A DNA stretch of 64,000 bases from Agrobacterium tumefaciens_K (GCF_031801495.1 NZ_JAOEGC010000002.1:2356001-2420000), one strand, 5' to 3'. Positions 16,554-29,892 are shown, numbered from the stretch's first letter. A program made the numbers and translations. The notes: generated by a model from the sequence alone, not told the origin.

Positions 16554-17534
16554 TTACTGCAGCGGCACGTTGGCAGCCTTGATCACCTCGGCCCATTTGG
16601 CCGTTTCCTTGTCGATGAAAACCTGGAACTCGGCGGATGTATTGCCGATCGGCGTCACGCCCATCGCCTTGAGCTTTTCCTGCATCGCAGGTTCGGCAAT
16701 GATCGCCTGAACTTCCTTGGAAAGCTTCTCGACGATTTCCGGCGGCGTACCGGGAGGAGCAAATAGACCGTGCCAGGAGGTCGCCTCAAAGCCGGGAATG
16801 ACGCTTGCCATGGTTGGCACGTCAGGCAGAAGATCGGCCTTTTCCAGACTCGTGACGGCAAGCGCCTTCACCTTTCCGCCTTTCACCTGCTGGGCTGCCG
16901 TCGGAATGTTGTCGAACATCATGTCCACATGCCCGCCCACGACATCGAGGATCGCCTGGCTGCTGCCCTTGTAGGGAACATGGGTGATCTTGATGCCGGC
17001 CTTGGTCGCCAGCAGTTCACCGGCCAGATGGATGGACGTACCGACCCCGGAAGACGCATAGGTATGCTTGCCTGGTTCCGTCTTCAGGAACGCCACAAGC
17101 TCCTCGACGTTGTTTGCCTTGATCTTGTCGGGGTTGACGACAAGAACGTTCGGTAGGCTGGCGATCAACGAAATCGGCGCAAAGCCCTTTTCCTTGTCGT
17201 AAGGCAAGGTCTTGTAGAGTGTCTGGTTGATAGCGTTCGAGCTGACCGTACCCATGCCGATCGTGTAACCATCCGGCTTGGCACGGGCGAGATCGCCGAG
17301 GCCGATGTTACCGCCTGCACCAGGCTTGTTTTCAACGATGAAGCGCTGCCCCAGCCTCTTGTCCAGCTCCTCGGCGACGAGGCGACCAAATGTGTCTGTA
17401 TTGCCGCCCGCTGCAAATGGAACGATCACCGTCACCGTTTTGGTCGGGTATTCATCAGCCCGGCTAGCCTGAAAGCCAGCTGCGCATAATACGGCCGTTG
17501 CGGCCGCCAGCGTCATGAAACGCTTGAGGTTCAT
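16554..17534 (-). CDS. Tripartite tricarboxylate transporter solute-binding protein (TctC/Bug)
   Basis: A 326-residue periplasmic binding protein of the TctC/Bug family. It has a clear signal peptide (FMTLAAATAVLCAAGFQASRA) and the family motifs YPTKTVTVIVPFAAGGNTD, VENKPGAGGNIG and YASSGVGTSIHLAGE. It captures the substrate for TctA-TctB. As first gene of the operon it carries the promoter and faces the divergent LacI gene. A palindromic LacI-type operator lies 71-90 nt upstream of its start, so induction by the transported sugar acid or a metabolite is likely. Bug proteins bind many carboxylates, so the ligand is open. Confidence 0.9.
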   Translation of the reverse strand: MNLKRFMTLAAATAVLCAAGFQASRADEYPTKTVTVIVPFAAGGNTDTFGRLVAEELDKRLGQRFIVENKPGAGGNIGLGDLARAKPDGYTIGMGTVSSNAINQTLYKTLPYDKEKGFAPISLIASLPNVLVVNPDKIKANNVEELVAFLKTEPGKHTYASSGVGTSIHLAGELLATKAGIKITHVPYKGSSQAILDVVGGHVDMMFDNIPTAAQQVKGGKVKALAVTSLEKADLLPDVPTMASVIPGFEATSWHGLFAPPGTPPEIVEKLSKEVQAIIAEPAMQEKLKAMGVTPIGNTSAEFQVFIDKETAKWAEVIKAANVPLQ

Positions 17535-17604
17535 TTTACTTCCTCCACTTTTCTGGCCTCCGGCCAGTGCTACCGATCCACTCTTCGAAACCCTCCTTGC
17601 GAAG

Positions 17605-17624
17605 AAATGGAAGCGCTTTCATTT
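17605..17624. promoter_or_regulatory. LacI-type palindromic operator upstream of tctC
   Basis: AAATGGAAGCGCTTTCATTT is a 20-nt palindrome with one mismatched pair around a central GC, typical of LacI/GalR sites. It lies upstream of tctC on the tctC side of the divergent region, so the adjacent LacI protein probably binds it. Confidence 0.7.
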
Positions 17625-17736
17625 TAGCGCCAAAAAGCCTGTCGGCAAGCATGCGGTCAATTTTTTTAAATCAATTTATTCAATGTCTTAAATAAAACAG
17701 TATCAAAAACTTCATATCGCCTCTTGATTGATTGCA

Positions 17737-17757
17737 AAATGAAAGCGTAAATCATTT
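17737..17757. promoter_or_regulatory. Second, weaker LacI-type operator next to the lacI start
   Basis: AAATGA and TCATTT flank AAGCGTAAA, sharing AAATG and AAGCG with the operator at 17605-17624. It ends 19 nt before the LacI gene start and could mediate autoregulation or looping. The two centres are about 132 nt apart. Confidence 0.5.
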
Positions 17758-17776
17758 TTGGCTAGGAGTGCCCAGA

Positions 17777-18802
17777 ATGTACGAACTCGACAAAAACAGA
17801 TATGCCAGCACGAATGGTCCGGTGACACTTGCCGACATCGCCAAGCTGGCGGGCGTTTCTCCGGTCACGGTATCCCGCGCCATCAACACCCCCGCGCTTG
17901 TCAAACCCCGGACGCTGGAAGCAATTGAGCGTGTGATCGCCAAAACAGGCTATGTGCCTAACCTTCTCGCGGGTGGCCTCGCTTCCAGACGAACACGCCT
18001 CATCGCGGCCGTTGTCCCCTCGGTCGCCAGCACCATCTTCGCCGAGACCATTGAAGGCCTTAATGCCGAACTGGTGTCTGCCGGTTACCAGCTGTTGCTC
18101 GGTCTCTCCGGTTACGATCCCACTCGCGAACTGGAACTCACACGGGCAATTCTCGCGCGGCGGCCAGATGGTATCATCCTGACAGGCATCACCCATATGA
18201 AAGAAACCCGCGCCATGTTGACGGGTGCCGGACTGCCGATTGTCGAGATATGGGATTCCACCCCCTCGCCGCTCGACACGGCGGTTGGCTTCTCACATTC
18301 CGCCGTTGGCGCACTGGTCGCCGAGCATCTGCTGATCAGGGGTTACGATCGCTATGCGCAGGTCGGCGCCAACGACCCCCGCGCTGTCCAGCGCCGGGAT
18401 GGTTTCGTCAATCGCCTGAAGGGTATTGCCGATGTCGAGTTGCCGGCTCTGGAAATGAATTCGCCTTCAACGTTCCGGGACGGCCGTATCGCCATGGCAC
18501 AGCTTCTTGATCGTGGCGAAGGCTCTCTTGGGGTGTTCTGCTCCTCGGACGTCGTTGCTCATGGCGCCTTGGCGGAGGCACATGCCCGTGGGTGCCGCAT
18601 GCCGGATGAACTTGCAATCGTCGGCTTCGGCGACTTCGATTTCGCGCCTTATACCCACCCGCCACTCACAACCGTGCGGATCGATCGCCGCGAGATTGGC
18701 ACCAAAGCTGCACGCTCCATCCTGCGCAAGATTGACGGCGACAAGAATGTGGAAGCGATGATCAACATCGACTTCCAAATCGTTGCGCGTGGAACGGCCT
18801 GA
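17777..18802 (+). CDS. LacI-family transcriptional regulator
   Basis: A 341-residue repressor-type protein. The helix-turn-helix VTLADIAKLAGVSPVTVSRAIN is near the N-terminus, followed by the hinge VPNLLAGGLASRRT and a periplasmic-binding-protein-like effector domain. The last part carries the usual GFGDFDFAPYTHPPLTTVRIDR segment. The start at 17777 has AGGAG upstream; a longer frame begins 15 codons earlier without one. It is divergent from tctCBA and its enzymes and convergent with the enolase-superfamily gene. The two palindromes in the divergent region are its probable targets. The effector is unknown; a sugar acid or its keto-deoxy derivative is likely from context. Confidence 0.9.
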   Translation: MYELDKNRYASTNGPVTLADIAKLAGVSPVTVSRAINTPALVKPRTLEAIERVIAKTGYVPNLLAGGLASRRTRLIAAVVPSVASTIFAETIEGLNAELVSAGYQLLLGLSGYDPTRELELTRAILARRPDGIILTGITHMKETRAMLTGAGLPIVEIWDSTPSPLDTAVGFSHSAVGALVAEHLLIRGYDRYAQVGANDPRAVQRRDGFVNRLKGIADVELPALEMNSPSTFRDGRIAMAQLLDRGEGSLGVFCSSDVVAHGALAEAHARGCRMPDELAIVGFGDFDFAPYTHPPLTTVRIDRREIGTKAARSILRKIDGDKNVEAMINIDFQIVARGTA

Positions 18803-18813
18803 TAGGGCCAGAC

Positions 18814-19983
18814 TTACGGCCGCTTGCCGAACTCCGCCGTTGCCCGCGTCCAATGCGCTGCCTGCTCCGAAAGGGTAATTCCGAGGCCTGCACGGTTCGG
18901 AACCAGCATCCGGCCGTCCTTGATCTCCAGCCGCTCATTGAAAAGCGGATCGAGCCAGTCGAAATGCTCCACCCAGGGCTCAAGCTCGTAGGCCGCGGCC
19001 AGATGCAGGTGAATTTCCATGGCGAAATGCGGCGCAAGCTGCAGTTTCTTTGCTTCCGCCAGCGCGCAGATCTTCAGGAACTGGGTGATGCCACCAACAC
19101 GTGGCGCATCCGGCTGAATGAAATCGACGGAATTGTTCTGGATCAGCGCGATATGCTCCAGCACGCTGACCAGCATTTCGCCAGTGGCAATCGGTGTATC
19201 GAGTTGCGCCGCCAGTGCTGCATGGCCTTCAACGTCGTAGGCGTCGAGCGGCTCCTCGATCCATGTTAGATGATAAGGCTCCATGAGGCGACCGAAACGT
19301 ATGGCGTTGGGACGATCCCATTGCTGGTTGGCATCAACCATCATCGCCGCACGCCCGCCGATTTTCTCATGAACGGCAGCGACGCGTTTCAGATCGACCG
19401 CCATGTCGGGCTGACCGACCTTGATCTTGATGCCGCCGATACCGGCCGCGATCGACTGCTCCACGTTCTCGATAACCTCCTCGATCGGCGAGGAGAGGAA
19501 GCCGCCGGAGGTATTGTAGCAGCGCACGCTGTCACGATGTGCACCGAGCAACTTGGCGAGAGGCAGGCCGGCACGTTTCGCCTTCAGATCCCAGAGCGCT
19601 ACATCAAAGGCCGCGATTGCCTGCACGGCAAGACCGCTACGCCCCACGGAAGCTCCCGCCCAACACAGCTTGTTCCATAGCTTGCCGATATCGTTCGGAT
19701 CCTCGCCGATCAGGATGTTCGCAATCTCTTTCGCGTGCTCGTACTGCCCGGGCCCACCGGCACGCTTGGAATAGCTGAAACCGATACCGCTATGGCCGTT
19801 CTTTGTCTCTATTTCGGCAAACAGGAACGCCACTTCCGTCAACGGCTTTTGACGTCCAGTCAGAACCTTGGCATCGCTGATCGGTGTCTTCAGCGGCAGA
19901 AAGATCGACGAAAGTTTGATCCAGGCAATGCTATCCGCCTCTACCGTCTTTTGCGCGGCCTGCGTCGTCCGTTGCGTATCCAT
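18814..19983 (-). CDS. Enolase-superfamily sugar-acid dehydratase (talarate/galactarate dehydratase-like)
   Basis: A mandelate racemase/muconate-lactonising-enzyme type protein of about 389 residues. Catalytic residues are in place: Lys186-x-Lys188 (IKIKVG), metal ligands Asp217 (MVDANQQW), Glu243 (WIEEPL) and Glu269 (ATGEML), and the general base His319 (LAPHFAME) with Asp in QPDAPRVGG. The KxK/His arrangement matches the mandelate racemase subgroup, in which L-talarate/galactarate dehydratase is a close type. It abstracts a proton next to a carboxylate and eliminates water. The start at 19983 follows AGGTGAGG; the open frame extends 21 codons further. It is transcribed toward the LacI gene and away from its own divergent LysR gene. 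The substrate remains a guess from fold and context. Confidence 0.82.
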   Translation of the reverse strand: MDTQRTTQAAQKTVEADSIAWIKLSSIFLPLKTPISDAKVLTGRQKPLTEVAFLFAEIETKNGHSGIGFSYSKRAGGPGQYEHAKEIANILIGEDPNDIGKLWNKLCWAGASVGRSGLAVQAIAAFDVALWDLKAKRAGLPLAKLLGAHRDSVRCYNTSGGFLSSPIEEVIENVEQSIAAGIGGIKIKVGQPDMAVDLKRVAAVHEKIGGRAAMMVDANQQWDRPNAIRFGRLMEPYHLTWIEEPLDAYDVEGHAALAAQLDTPIATGEMLVSVLEHIALIQNNSVDFIQPDAPRVGGITQFLKICALAEAKKLQLAPHFAMEIHLHLAAAYELEPWVEHFDWLDPLFNERLEIKDGRMLVPNRAGLGITLSEQAAHWTRATAEFGKRP

Positions 19984-20099
19984 ATCCTCACCTCTTCTCG
20001 TCACCCTCCTCGGGGCGTCTCTTTCGCTTGACTGATACCGCTGCAATCAATTTAAGTCCAAGTTGTTTATTGTTGGATATCTATACCGGATTTGAATAG

Positions 20100-20987
20100 A
20101 TGCTGGATTTGGGACAGGTCCGTTCCTTTGTCGTTGTCGCCACCGAGCTGAACTTCAGCCGTGCCTCAAAACGCCTGAACATCACCCAGCCGCCGCTGAG
20201 CCGGCAAATCAAGCTGCTGGAACAGCAGCTTGATGTCACCCTCTTCGAAAGAAGCAGTCGGCGTGTCGCGCTGACACCGGCCGGCCTCGCATTTCTAGCC
20301 GACGCCCAGAAACTGCTTGAACTGAGCAACGCAGCAGTCACCGCAACGCGAAGGGTGGCCCGCGGCAGCGCCGGAACGGTCAAAATGGCATTTGTAGGCG
20401 CCACCACATACAGCTTCCTCCCGAGGTTCATTGCTCAGGCCCGCGCTGCTGCGCCTCACATAGAACTGGAACTGGTGCAGATGGAGACGGCGGAGCAGCT
20501 GCAAGCCATCAATTCAGGCGATATCGATCTCGGCCTGTCGCGCCCGCTCACCGGTAATCATCATCTCGAAAGCCTGTGCGTTGAACGTGAACCCATGATG
20601 CTGGCCATTCCCCGCACCCATCCGCTCGCGAACAAACGCCGACCAACGCTGGCCTCCCTCAGCGACCAACCTTTCATCATGTTTTCTTCGCCAGCGCGTT
20701 ATCTGCACGAGAAGCTTACAAAACTGATGGCGGAAAACGGAATCACGCCCCACGTCGTTCAGAGCATGACGCATTCTCAGGCCATCCTCTCGCTCGTCAG
20801 CGCAGGGATCGGCCTCGCTCTGGTACCCGCTGGCACCCAGAACGCCTGCTTCGACAATGTGGTCTTTCGGACAATCGATATGCGCGGCGAGTTTACTGCC
20901 GAGCTTCATGCCATCTGGAACCCCGACAACAGCAACCCGCTTCTGGAAGAAATACGCGAAATCCTGGTGTTTCGGCAGGACGTATGA
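20100..20987 (+). CDS. LysR-family regulator (BenM/CatM-like)
   Basis: A 295-residue LysR-type regulator. The N-terminal winged helix spans about residues 1-60 (FSRASKRLNITQPPLSRQIKLLEQQL) and is followed by an effector domain with GATTYSFLPRFI and LVSAGIGLALVPAGTQ. It is divergent from the enolase-superfamily dehydratase with a 116-nt shared promoter region, the usual LysR arrangement, so it probably activates that gene. The effector domain resembles those that sense aromatic or small dicarboxylate inducers. No clear T-N11-A operator was assigned. Nothing recognisable follows until the broken recombinase. Confidence 0.88.
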   Translation: MLDLGQVRSFVVVATELNFSRASKRLNITQPPLSRQIKLLEQQLDVTLFERSSRRVALTPAGLAFLADAQKLLELSNAAVTATRRVARGSAGTVKMAFVGATTYSFLPRFIAQARAAAPHIELELVQMETAEQLQAINSGDIDLGLSRPLTGNHHLESLCVEREPMMLAIPRTHPLANKRRPTLASLSDQPFIMFSSPARYLHEKLTKLMAENGITPHVVQSMTHSQAILSLVSAGIGLALVPAGTQNACFDNVVFRTIDMRGEFTAELHAIWNPDNSNPLLEEIREILVFRQDV

Positions 20988-21108
20988 TCGCTCGCTACCA
21001 TTTTCCAGCATCAAGGCTATGAAGCCTTCAGGCATGCACCTATATCGACATGGAGCCCGGCCTTCGTTCGATTCATCAGTCACGACATGATCCCGCAAAC
21101 CCGCTGCC

Positions 21109-21789
21109 GCAAACGCGAAGGTATGAAGACCTCGCACACCAAAGATCGGGCTTTCAGTGAAATCGCTTATGGGTATCTCGCCAAGCTCGTCTATGACGCC
21201 AACGGCCACCGCATCAAGGGCCTGCGCGAGCTCACGCCTGCCTAGGCCGAGATCGTCCGCCGGATCTTCGAGCAATATGCAAACAGCGTCAGCTCGGCAG
21301 CTATCGCCCAGAGCCTCAATGCGCGGCGCGTTCCCGCAATGCAGGAGGAGTAATGCTTGACGCACACCAGCCGCGCATATGGCAGACGTCGGGCCGACTT
21401 CCTCCAAAACTAGCTCTTTGTCAGCAGAGGGTCTGGAGAACATGCAGAACTACCACAGGAACCTGGAGAACGTCACGTCGCGCCTGCCTCAAGGTACGTC
21501 TGAAGCAAGCAACGGTCGAAGAGGATTTCGGGGAGAAGATCAGGAAGCTGAAGGCGCAGTTCAATCCGGCGAACACGGAGCTCGCAATTCGCGAGCTGAT
21601 CTTCCTGGCTCGCAACAATGCCGACGAGCAGGCTAAGCGCCGGCTGATGCCGATCGTGCGCCAGTTCATCCAGAAGGTGGTGATCGGCAAGCCGCCGGGG
21701 CACCAGCTGGCATGCCTCGGGGTCCCCGGCCGGATCGCCTCGATCCTGGCTGCGATGCAAGCGGCAACGATCCTGGAGAAACAGTTCGA
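21109..21789 (+). pseudogene. Broken large serine recombinase, truncated by the assembly gap
   Basis: One frame through about 21175-21340 reads KLVYDANGHRIKGLRELTPA, a stop codon (TAG at 21243), then AEIVRRIFEQYA and SAAIAQSLNARRVPA. This is the recombinase domain (PF07508 type) that follows the resolvase catalytic domain. After a disrupted stretch, another frame gives the C-terminal coiled-coil part (EDFGEKIRKLKAQFNP, IRELIFLARNNADEQAKRRL). The catalytic N-terminus is absent, there is at least one in-frame stop, and the frame changes between the parts. It is a decayed fragment of a prophage- or element-type integrase. Its boundaries are approximate. Confidence 0.7.
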
Positions 21790-21889
21790 NNNNNNNNNNN
21801 NNNNNNNNNNNNNNNNNNNNNNNNNNNNNNNNNNNNNNNNNNNNNNNNNNNNNNNNNNNNNNNNNNNNNNNNNNNNNNNNNNNNNNNNN
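21790..21889. other. Assembly gap, 100 N
   Basis: Exactly 100 ambiguous bases, the conventional placeholder for a gap of unknown size. It lies just past the rRNA operon's end. The recombinase remnant and the tRNA-fMet may therefore not be true neighbours. Confidence 0.98.
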
Positions 21890-21922
21890 AAAAGCTCCTC
21901 GACGCGTATGCGGAGGAGCTTT
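21890..21922 (-). terminator. Rho-independent terminator after tRNA-fMet
   Basis: Read on the minus strand, AAAGCTCCTC and GAGGAGCTTT form a 10-bp stem with a 12-nt loop, and a U-run begins at its foot. The gap truncates the rest. It ends the rRNA operon. Confidence 0.75.
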
Positions 21923-21948
21923 CAGTTAAAGTCTTGATGGTCTTGATC

Positions 21949-22025
<77 letters not shown>

Positions 22026-22050
22026 TTATTGTTTAGTATTTTATAAAGCA

Positions 22051-22069
22051 AAAGGCCGCTTAAGCGGCC
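22051..22069 (-). terminator. Palindromic hairpin between 5S and tRNA-fMet
   Basis: GGCCGCTTAAGCGGCC is a perfect 16-nt palindrome followed on the minus strand by TTTTGCTTT. It could be a partial terminator or a processing signal between 5S and the tRNA. Because the tRNA lies beyond it, complete termination here is unlikely. Confidence 0.5.
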
Positions 22070-22129
22070 CGTTGATTTCGGCTTGGGCCGATTTAGTGAT
22101 GAGAAGATTTTTGTTTGTTGCGTTTTGCA

Positions 22130-22247
22130 GACCTGGCAGCGACCTACTCTCCCGCGTCTTAAGACGAAGTACCATTGGCGCTGGGGCGTTTCACGGCCGT
22201 GTTCGGAATGGGAACGGGTGCAGCCGCCCCGCGATAACCACCAGGTC
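22130..22247 (-). rRNA. rrf: 5S ribosomal RNA
   Basis: About 118 nt beginning GACCTGGTGGTTATCGCGGG on the minus strand and ending CGCTGCCAGGTC, which pairs with the 5' end. It includes the conserved CCCATTCCGAACACGG loop. It lies about 90-100 nt after the 23S gene. Confidence 0.95.
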
Positions 22248-22344
22248 GGCAAAACGCAACAAGCGTTGTTTTCGAGAAGCTGGAGGGCGTTTGCCCTGTT
22301 TGATTGAACACGTCAATTCATCGTTGATGAACATGAACAATGAG

Positions 22345-25235
<2,891 letters not shown>

Positions 25236-25240
25236 ATTGT

Positions 25241-25774
25241 CTATGCTCACCCATAGCCGCCCCAAAGGAACGGCAGCCTGATTACCTTTTACAACCAGGC
25301 CATTCATGATGACATCGACGTGTTCGGTACGGTCTTCATTGAGGGCACGCCGGTGCACCTCGAAGCCATACCATTAAGACCAGCTTCTCGAGATATCATC
25401 CGGTGATGCGCGGTCAGGCAACATCAATCCAGCATTTCCATCAGAGGCGTAAAACACCAACAACAAAAATGCCTCGGACAAGCTTTCCTACCTACCTCCA
25501 ATCCCTCCACCAATTCCGGCCGACTAAGCCATCACATGGGTTCTCTGGGACTGGGCTCGGACGCTTCAAACCTTGCGGCTCAAAACACCTGGAAGCTTCC
25601 AGACATATCTTCTCTTCACAATGTATCCAAAACAGGCACCTTCATAACATGAAGGTGCAAACCTTTATTTTCTTCAGAAGACAAACTCTTGCTCACGCGC
25701 CGAAAGCGCTCCGCAGGGGCGCCAAACGATTGGCGACGCGCTCTGCGCTGTATCGCTGCCACACGATCAATATT
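25241..25774 (-). other. tRNA-Ala to 23S internal transcribed spacer
   Basis: About 530 nt of transcribed spacer, unusually long compared with gammaproteobacterial operons but normal in rhizobia. It holds no gene. A short inverted repeat, AAGGTGC around 25628 and 25650 (GGCACCTTCATAACATGAAGGTGC), is visible near the tRNA-Ala side. The 5' arm of the 23S processing stem ends at 25240. Confidence 0.5.
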
Positions 25775-25850
25775 TGGTGGAGCTGAGCGGGATCGAACCG
25801 CTGACCCCCTGCTTGCAAAGCAGGTGCTCTCCCAGCTGAGCTACAGCCCC
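25775..25850 (-). tRNA. tRNA-Ala (TGC)
   Basis: 76 nt including encoded CCA. The acceptor is GGGGCTG...CAGCTCCA, the D-loop segment AGCTCAGCTGGGAGAGC is canonical, and the anticodon is TGC in CTTTGCAAG. Standard spacer tRNA. Confidence 0.96.
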
Positions 25851-25945
25851 ATCCAGCGCGATCACCTCAGTCTCTTCGACCAGGCACGGCAACAATTCGC
25901 ATCAACCAACAACCTTACCCAGATCCATCATTCGCTAAATGCAAA

Positions 25946-26022
<77 letters not shown>

Positions 26023-26057
26023 ATTCCGGTACCGGTCAATGCGGCTTTTGTCTTCAT

Positions 26058-26081
26058 GAAGAAAGAGAAACGTGGACGGCG
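26058..26081 (-). repeat. 3' arm of the 16S processing stem
   Basis: These 24 nt are complementary to 27881-27904 across the 16S gene, with a single G-U wobble in the RNA. The pair forms the long RNase III stem that releases pre-16S. Read as DNA, GAAGAAAGAGAAACGTGG(A)CGGCG appears here on the plus strand and on the minus strand in the leader. Confidence 0.8.
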
Positions 26082-26223
26082 AGACCTGCCATACCAATCC
26101 GAGTGCCAAGCACTTCCGTGGCGTATTACGTTTTCGATGGTCGCCTGACTGGCGCCATCTATGTTCTAAAAAGCACGGGAAAGTTCATCCTAGTCTAGCT
26201 AGGCGTCTTACTGTTCCACAGCT

Positions 26224-27714
<1,491 letters not shown>

Positions 27715-27880
27715 GAGAATTCAATCTTAACTAAATCACGTCGTTCTGAATCGACGAGAACTCACACCCATCATCAAAACGCATATCCATGCGCCAATAA
27801 TGAGGTGTATTCTCTTGTTCAAACGTGACCGTCAAAGTCTCTTCCAAAGGGCTCAAATCTCTTCGAACCCCGCAAGCCTT

Positions 27881-27904
27881 CGCCGCCCACGTTTCTCTTT
27901 CTTC
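27881..27904 (-). repeat. 5' arm of the 16S processing stem in the rRNA leader
   Basis: Pairs with 26058-26081. The leader from 27715 to about 28066 is roughly 350 nt. Just upstream of this arm, the minus strand at 27912-27927 reads CTGTTTTTTGACAATTG, which resembles an alphaproteobacterial boxA antitermination site; that assignment is tentative. Confidence 0.75.
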
Positions 27905-28072
27905 TCATCTTCAATTGTCAAAAAACAGACCGCAAAACCGCAGTCACAAAATCAAATCCCCAGAACAAAAACCCCGGGAAACAAACCAGCAATTCAGCCA
28001 ATCCATCTGATTTCTCTAGAACGAAGCAGTCCGTCGCCAGCAGCGCCGCCGCCCTCGTTCAGTGAGCGGACT

Positions 28073-28102
28073 TATAAACCCCACCCTTCAAAAAACTGTC
28101 AC
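28073..28102 (-). promoter_or_regulatory. Probable rRNA operon promoter
   Basis: On the minus strand, GTGACA (-35) is separated by 18 nt from TTTATA (-10), which would start transcription near 28066. It lies upstream of the long leader and in the gap to purC. Match to consensus is moderate. Confidence 0.45.
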
Positions 28103-28279
28103 TTTCTCACAGAACATTGATATTAAAAGATGTTTTCAGGTTTTCGACACGGGTGCGACTTCGGCGTCACGGCAAACACCCAATACTGGCCCTCACCTGC
28201 AAAACATGCGATAGGAAAAAGGCCCAAGCCCGCGCGAGAAGCGGGTCGCGAGAGCGATATTGTCGAGATTGGAAAGCCC

Positions 28280-29230
28280 GTGCGTATCCTTGAAGAAGCC
28301 GTCATACCTGAACTGCCCAGCTATTATCGTGGCAAAGTCCGTGAAAATTACGACCTGCCCGATGGAAACCGGATCATCATATCGACCGACCGCCTGAGCG
28401 CGTTTGATCGCATATTGACCTGCATTCCTTACAAGGGCCAGGTTCTGACACAGACGGCTCGTTACTGGTTTGAGCTGACCAGGGATATCTGCCCCAACCA
28501 CGTCGTCAGCTATCCCGACCCGAATGTCGTGATCGGCAAACGCCTCGAAATCCTTCCCGTGGAGATTGTCGTGCGCGGTTACCTGGCTGGAACGACGGGA
28601 ACCTCCATTCTGACGCTCTATAAGAAAGGTCAGCGTCAGATGTACGGCATTACCCTGCCGGATGGCCTGAACGACAACCAGATTCTGCCGGAACCGATCA
28701 TCACCCCGACCAGCAAAGCGTTCGACGGCGGCCACGATGAACCGCTGACGCCTGACGAAATCGTCGAGAAAAAGCTTCTCACGCGAGAGCAGTGGGACAC
28801 GCTGTCCCGTTACGCGCTTGCACTGTTCAAGCGCGGGCAGGAGGTTGCTGCGAAACACGGCCTTATTCTTGTCGACACGAAATACGAGTTCGGTACGGAC
28901 GAAAACGGCACGATCATTCTGGCCGATGAAATCCACACGCCGGACAGCAGCCGCTACTGGATTGCCGAGACATATGAGGAAAGCTTCCGAAACGGTTCTC
29001 GCCCGACAAGTTTCGACAAGGATTTCGTCCGGGCATGGGTCGCGGAACGTTGCGACCCCTACAAGGACGATATTCCGCAGATCCCCCAGGATCTCGTTGT
29101 ACAAACCTCCAAGGTCTACATCGATGCCTATGAGCGCATCACCGGGCAGAGCTTTGTTCCGGACGACAATGGTGCGACGCCACTGGAAAGAGTGCGCAAG
29201 AATCTGGAGCCATATTTCACCGGAGCCTGA
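28280..29230 (+). CDS. purC: SAICAR synthetase (PurC)
   Basis: Phosphoribosylaminoimidazole-succinocarboxamide synthase, the ATP-dependent ligation of aspartate to CAIR in purine synthesis. Motifs include YRGKVRENYDLPDGNRIIISTDRLSAFD shortened as GKVRENYD and TDRLSAFD, then EIVVRGYLAGT, LILVDTKYEFG (substrate-binding region) and DEIHTPDSSRYW. Full length is about 316 residues from the GTG at 28280, which matches the longer family branch. The frame remains open 50 codons upstream to 28130, but that part lacks family similarity and runs toward the rRNA promoter, so it is probably untranslated. The ribosome-binding site is weak. The regulator ameR starts 2 nt after its stop. Confidence 0.9.
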   Translation: MRILEEAVIPELPSYYRGKVRENYDLPDGNRIIISTDRLSAFDRILTCIPYKGQVLTQTARYWFELTRDICPNHVVSYPDPNVVIGKRLEILPVEIVVRGYLAGTTGTSILTLYKKGQRQMYGITLPDGLNDNQILPEPIITPTSKAFDGGHDEPLTPDEIVEKKLLTREQWDTLSRYALALFKRGQEVAAKHGLILVDTKYEFGTDENGTIILADEIHTPDSSRYWIAETYEESFRNGSRPTSFDKDFVRAWVAERCDPYKDDIPQIPQDLVVQTSKVYIDAYERITGQSFVPDDNGATPLERVRKNLEPYFTGA

Positions 29231-29232
29231 CC

Positions 29233-29892
29233 GTGAACAAGCCGACCGGACCAATACGGAAAATCGACAGGAGCGAAGGCCGCCCGCCCCCCCGCCGGGC
29301 GCGTCGTTCCGCCGAGGAAACGCGGCGAGATATCCTCAACAAGGCCGAGGAACTGTTCCGGCAGCGCGGCTTTGGCGCAGTGGCAATAGCCGATATTGCC
29401 GCCGCCCTCTGCATGTCGCCCGCCAATGTCTTCAAGCATTTCAGCTCCAGGAATGCGCTGGTCGATGCGATAGCGCTGGAACAGATCGGCCTTTTCGAGC
29501 GGGAAATTCATCTGCTCGACAAGAGCTATCCGCCTGTTGAGAGGCTTCGGCACCTTGCACGGACACTGATGTCGAAACACCATCAGGATCTGAATGACAA
29601 TCCCTACATACTCGAAATGATCCTGCTGACAGCCAAGCAGGATCTGAAGTGCGGCGACTACTACAAAACTGTGATTACCAGCAGGCTCGCTGAAATCATT
29701 CAAGATGGCGTGGCCGACGGCATCTACCCCATCGCAGAACTCTCGATGCAACCAGAAACGGTTCTTCACGCTCTCACGAGCGTCATCCATCCCGTGCTTA
29801 TTGCGCGGGAAGATATCGACAATTTGGCAACACGTTGCGATGAACTCGTCAGATTGATTGATGCGGGTTTGCGTAATCCGCTTGCTAAGTGA
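29233..29892 (+). CDS. ameR: TetR-family repressor AmeR
   Basis: A 219-residue TetR regulator starting with GTG. The N-terminal helix-turn-helix (AIADIAAALCMSPANVFKHFSS) is preceded by RRSAEETRRDIL, and the tail reads LVRLIDAGLRNPLAK. The sequence closely resembles the Agrobacterium AmeR I know, including these segments and HALTSVIHPVLIA. AmeR represses the ameABC multidrug pump encoded directly downstream. The drug-binding C-terminal domain is family-typical. It begins 2 nt after purC, so it may be partly transcribed from the purC promoter. A GTGACG-12 nt-CGTCAC inverted repeat overlaps its stop codon. Confidence 0.92.
   Translation: MNKPTGPIRKIDRSEGRPPPRRARRSAEETRRDILNKAEELFRQRGFGAVAIADIAAALCMSPANVFKHFSSRNALVDAIALEQIGLFEREIHLLDKSYPPVERLRHLARTLMSKHHQDLNDNPYILEMILLTAKQDLKCGDYYKTVITSRLAEIIQDGVADGIYPIAELSMQPETVLHALTSVIHPVLIAREDIDNLATRCDELVRLIDAGLRNPLAK

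Noticed and set aside
28130..28279. 50-codon N-terminal extension of purC
   Set aside because: No family similarity, no ribosome-binding site at its ATG, and it extends toward the rRNA promoter region.
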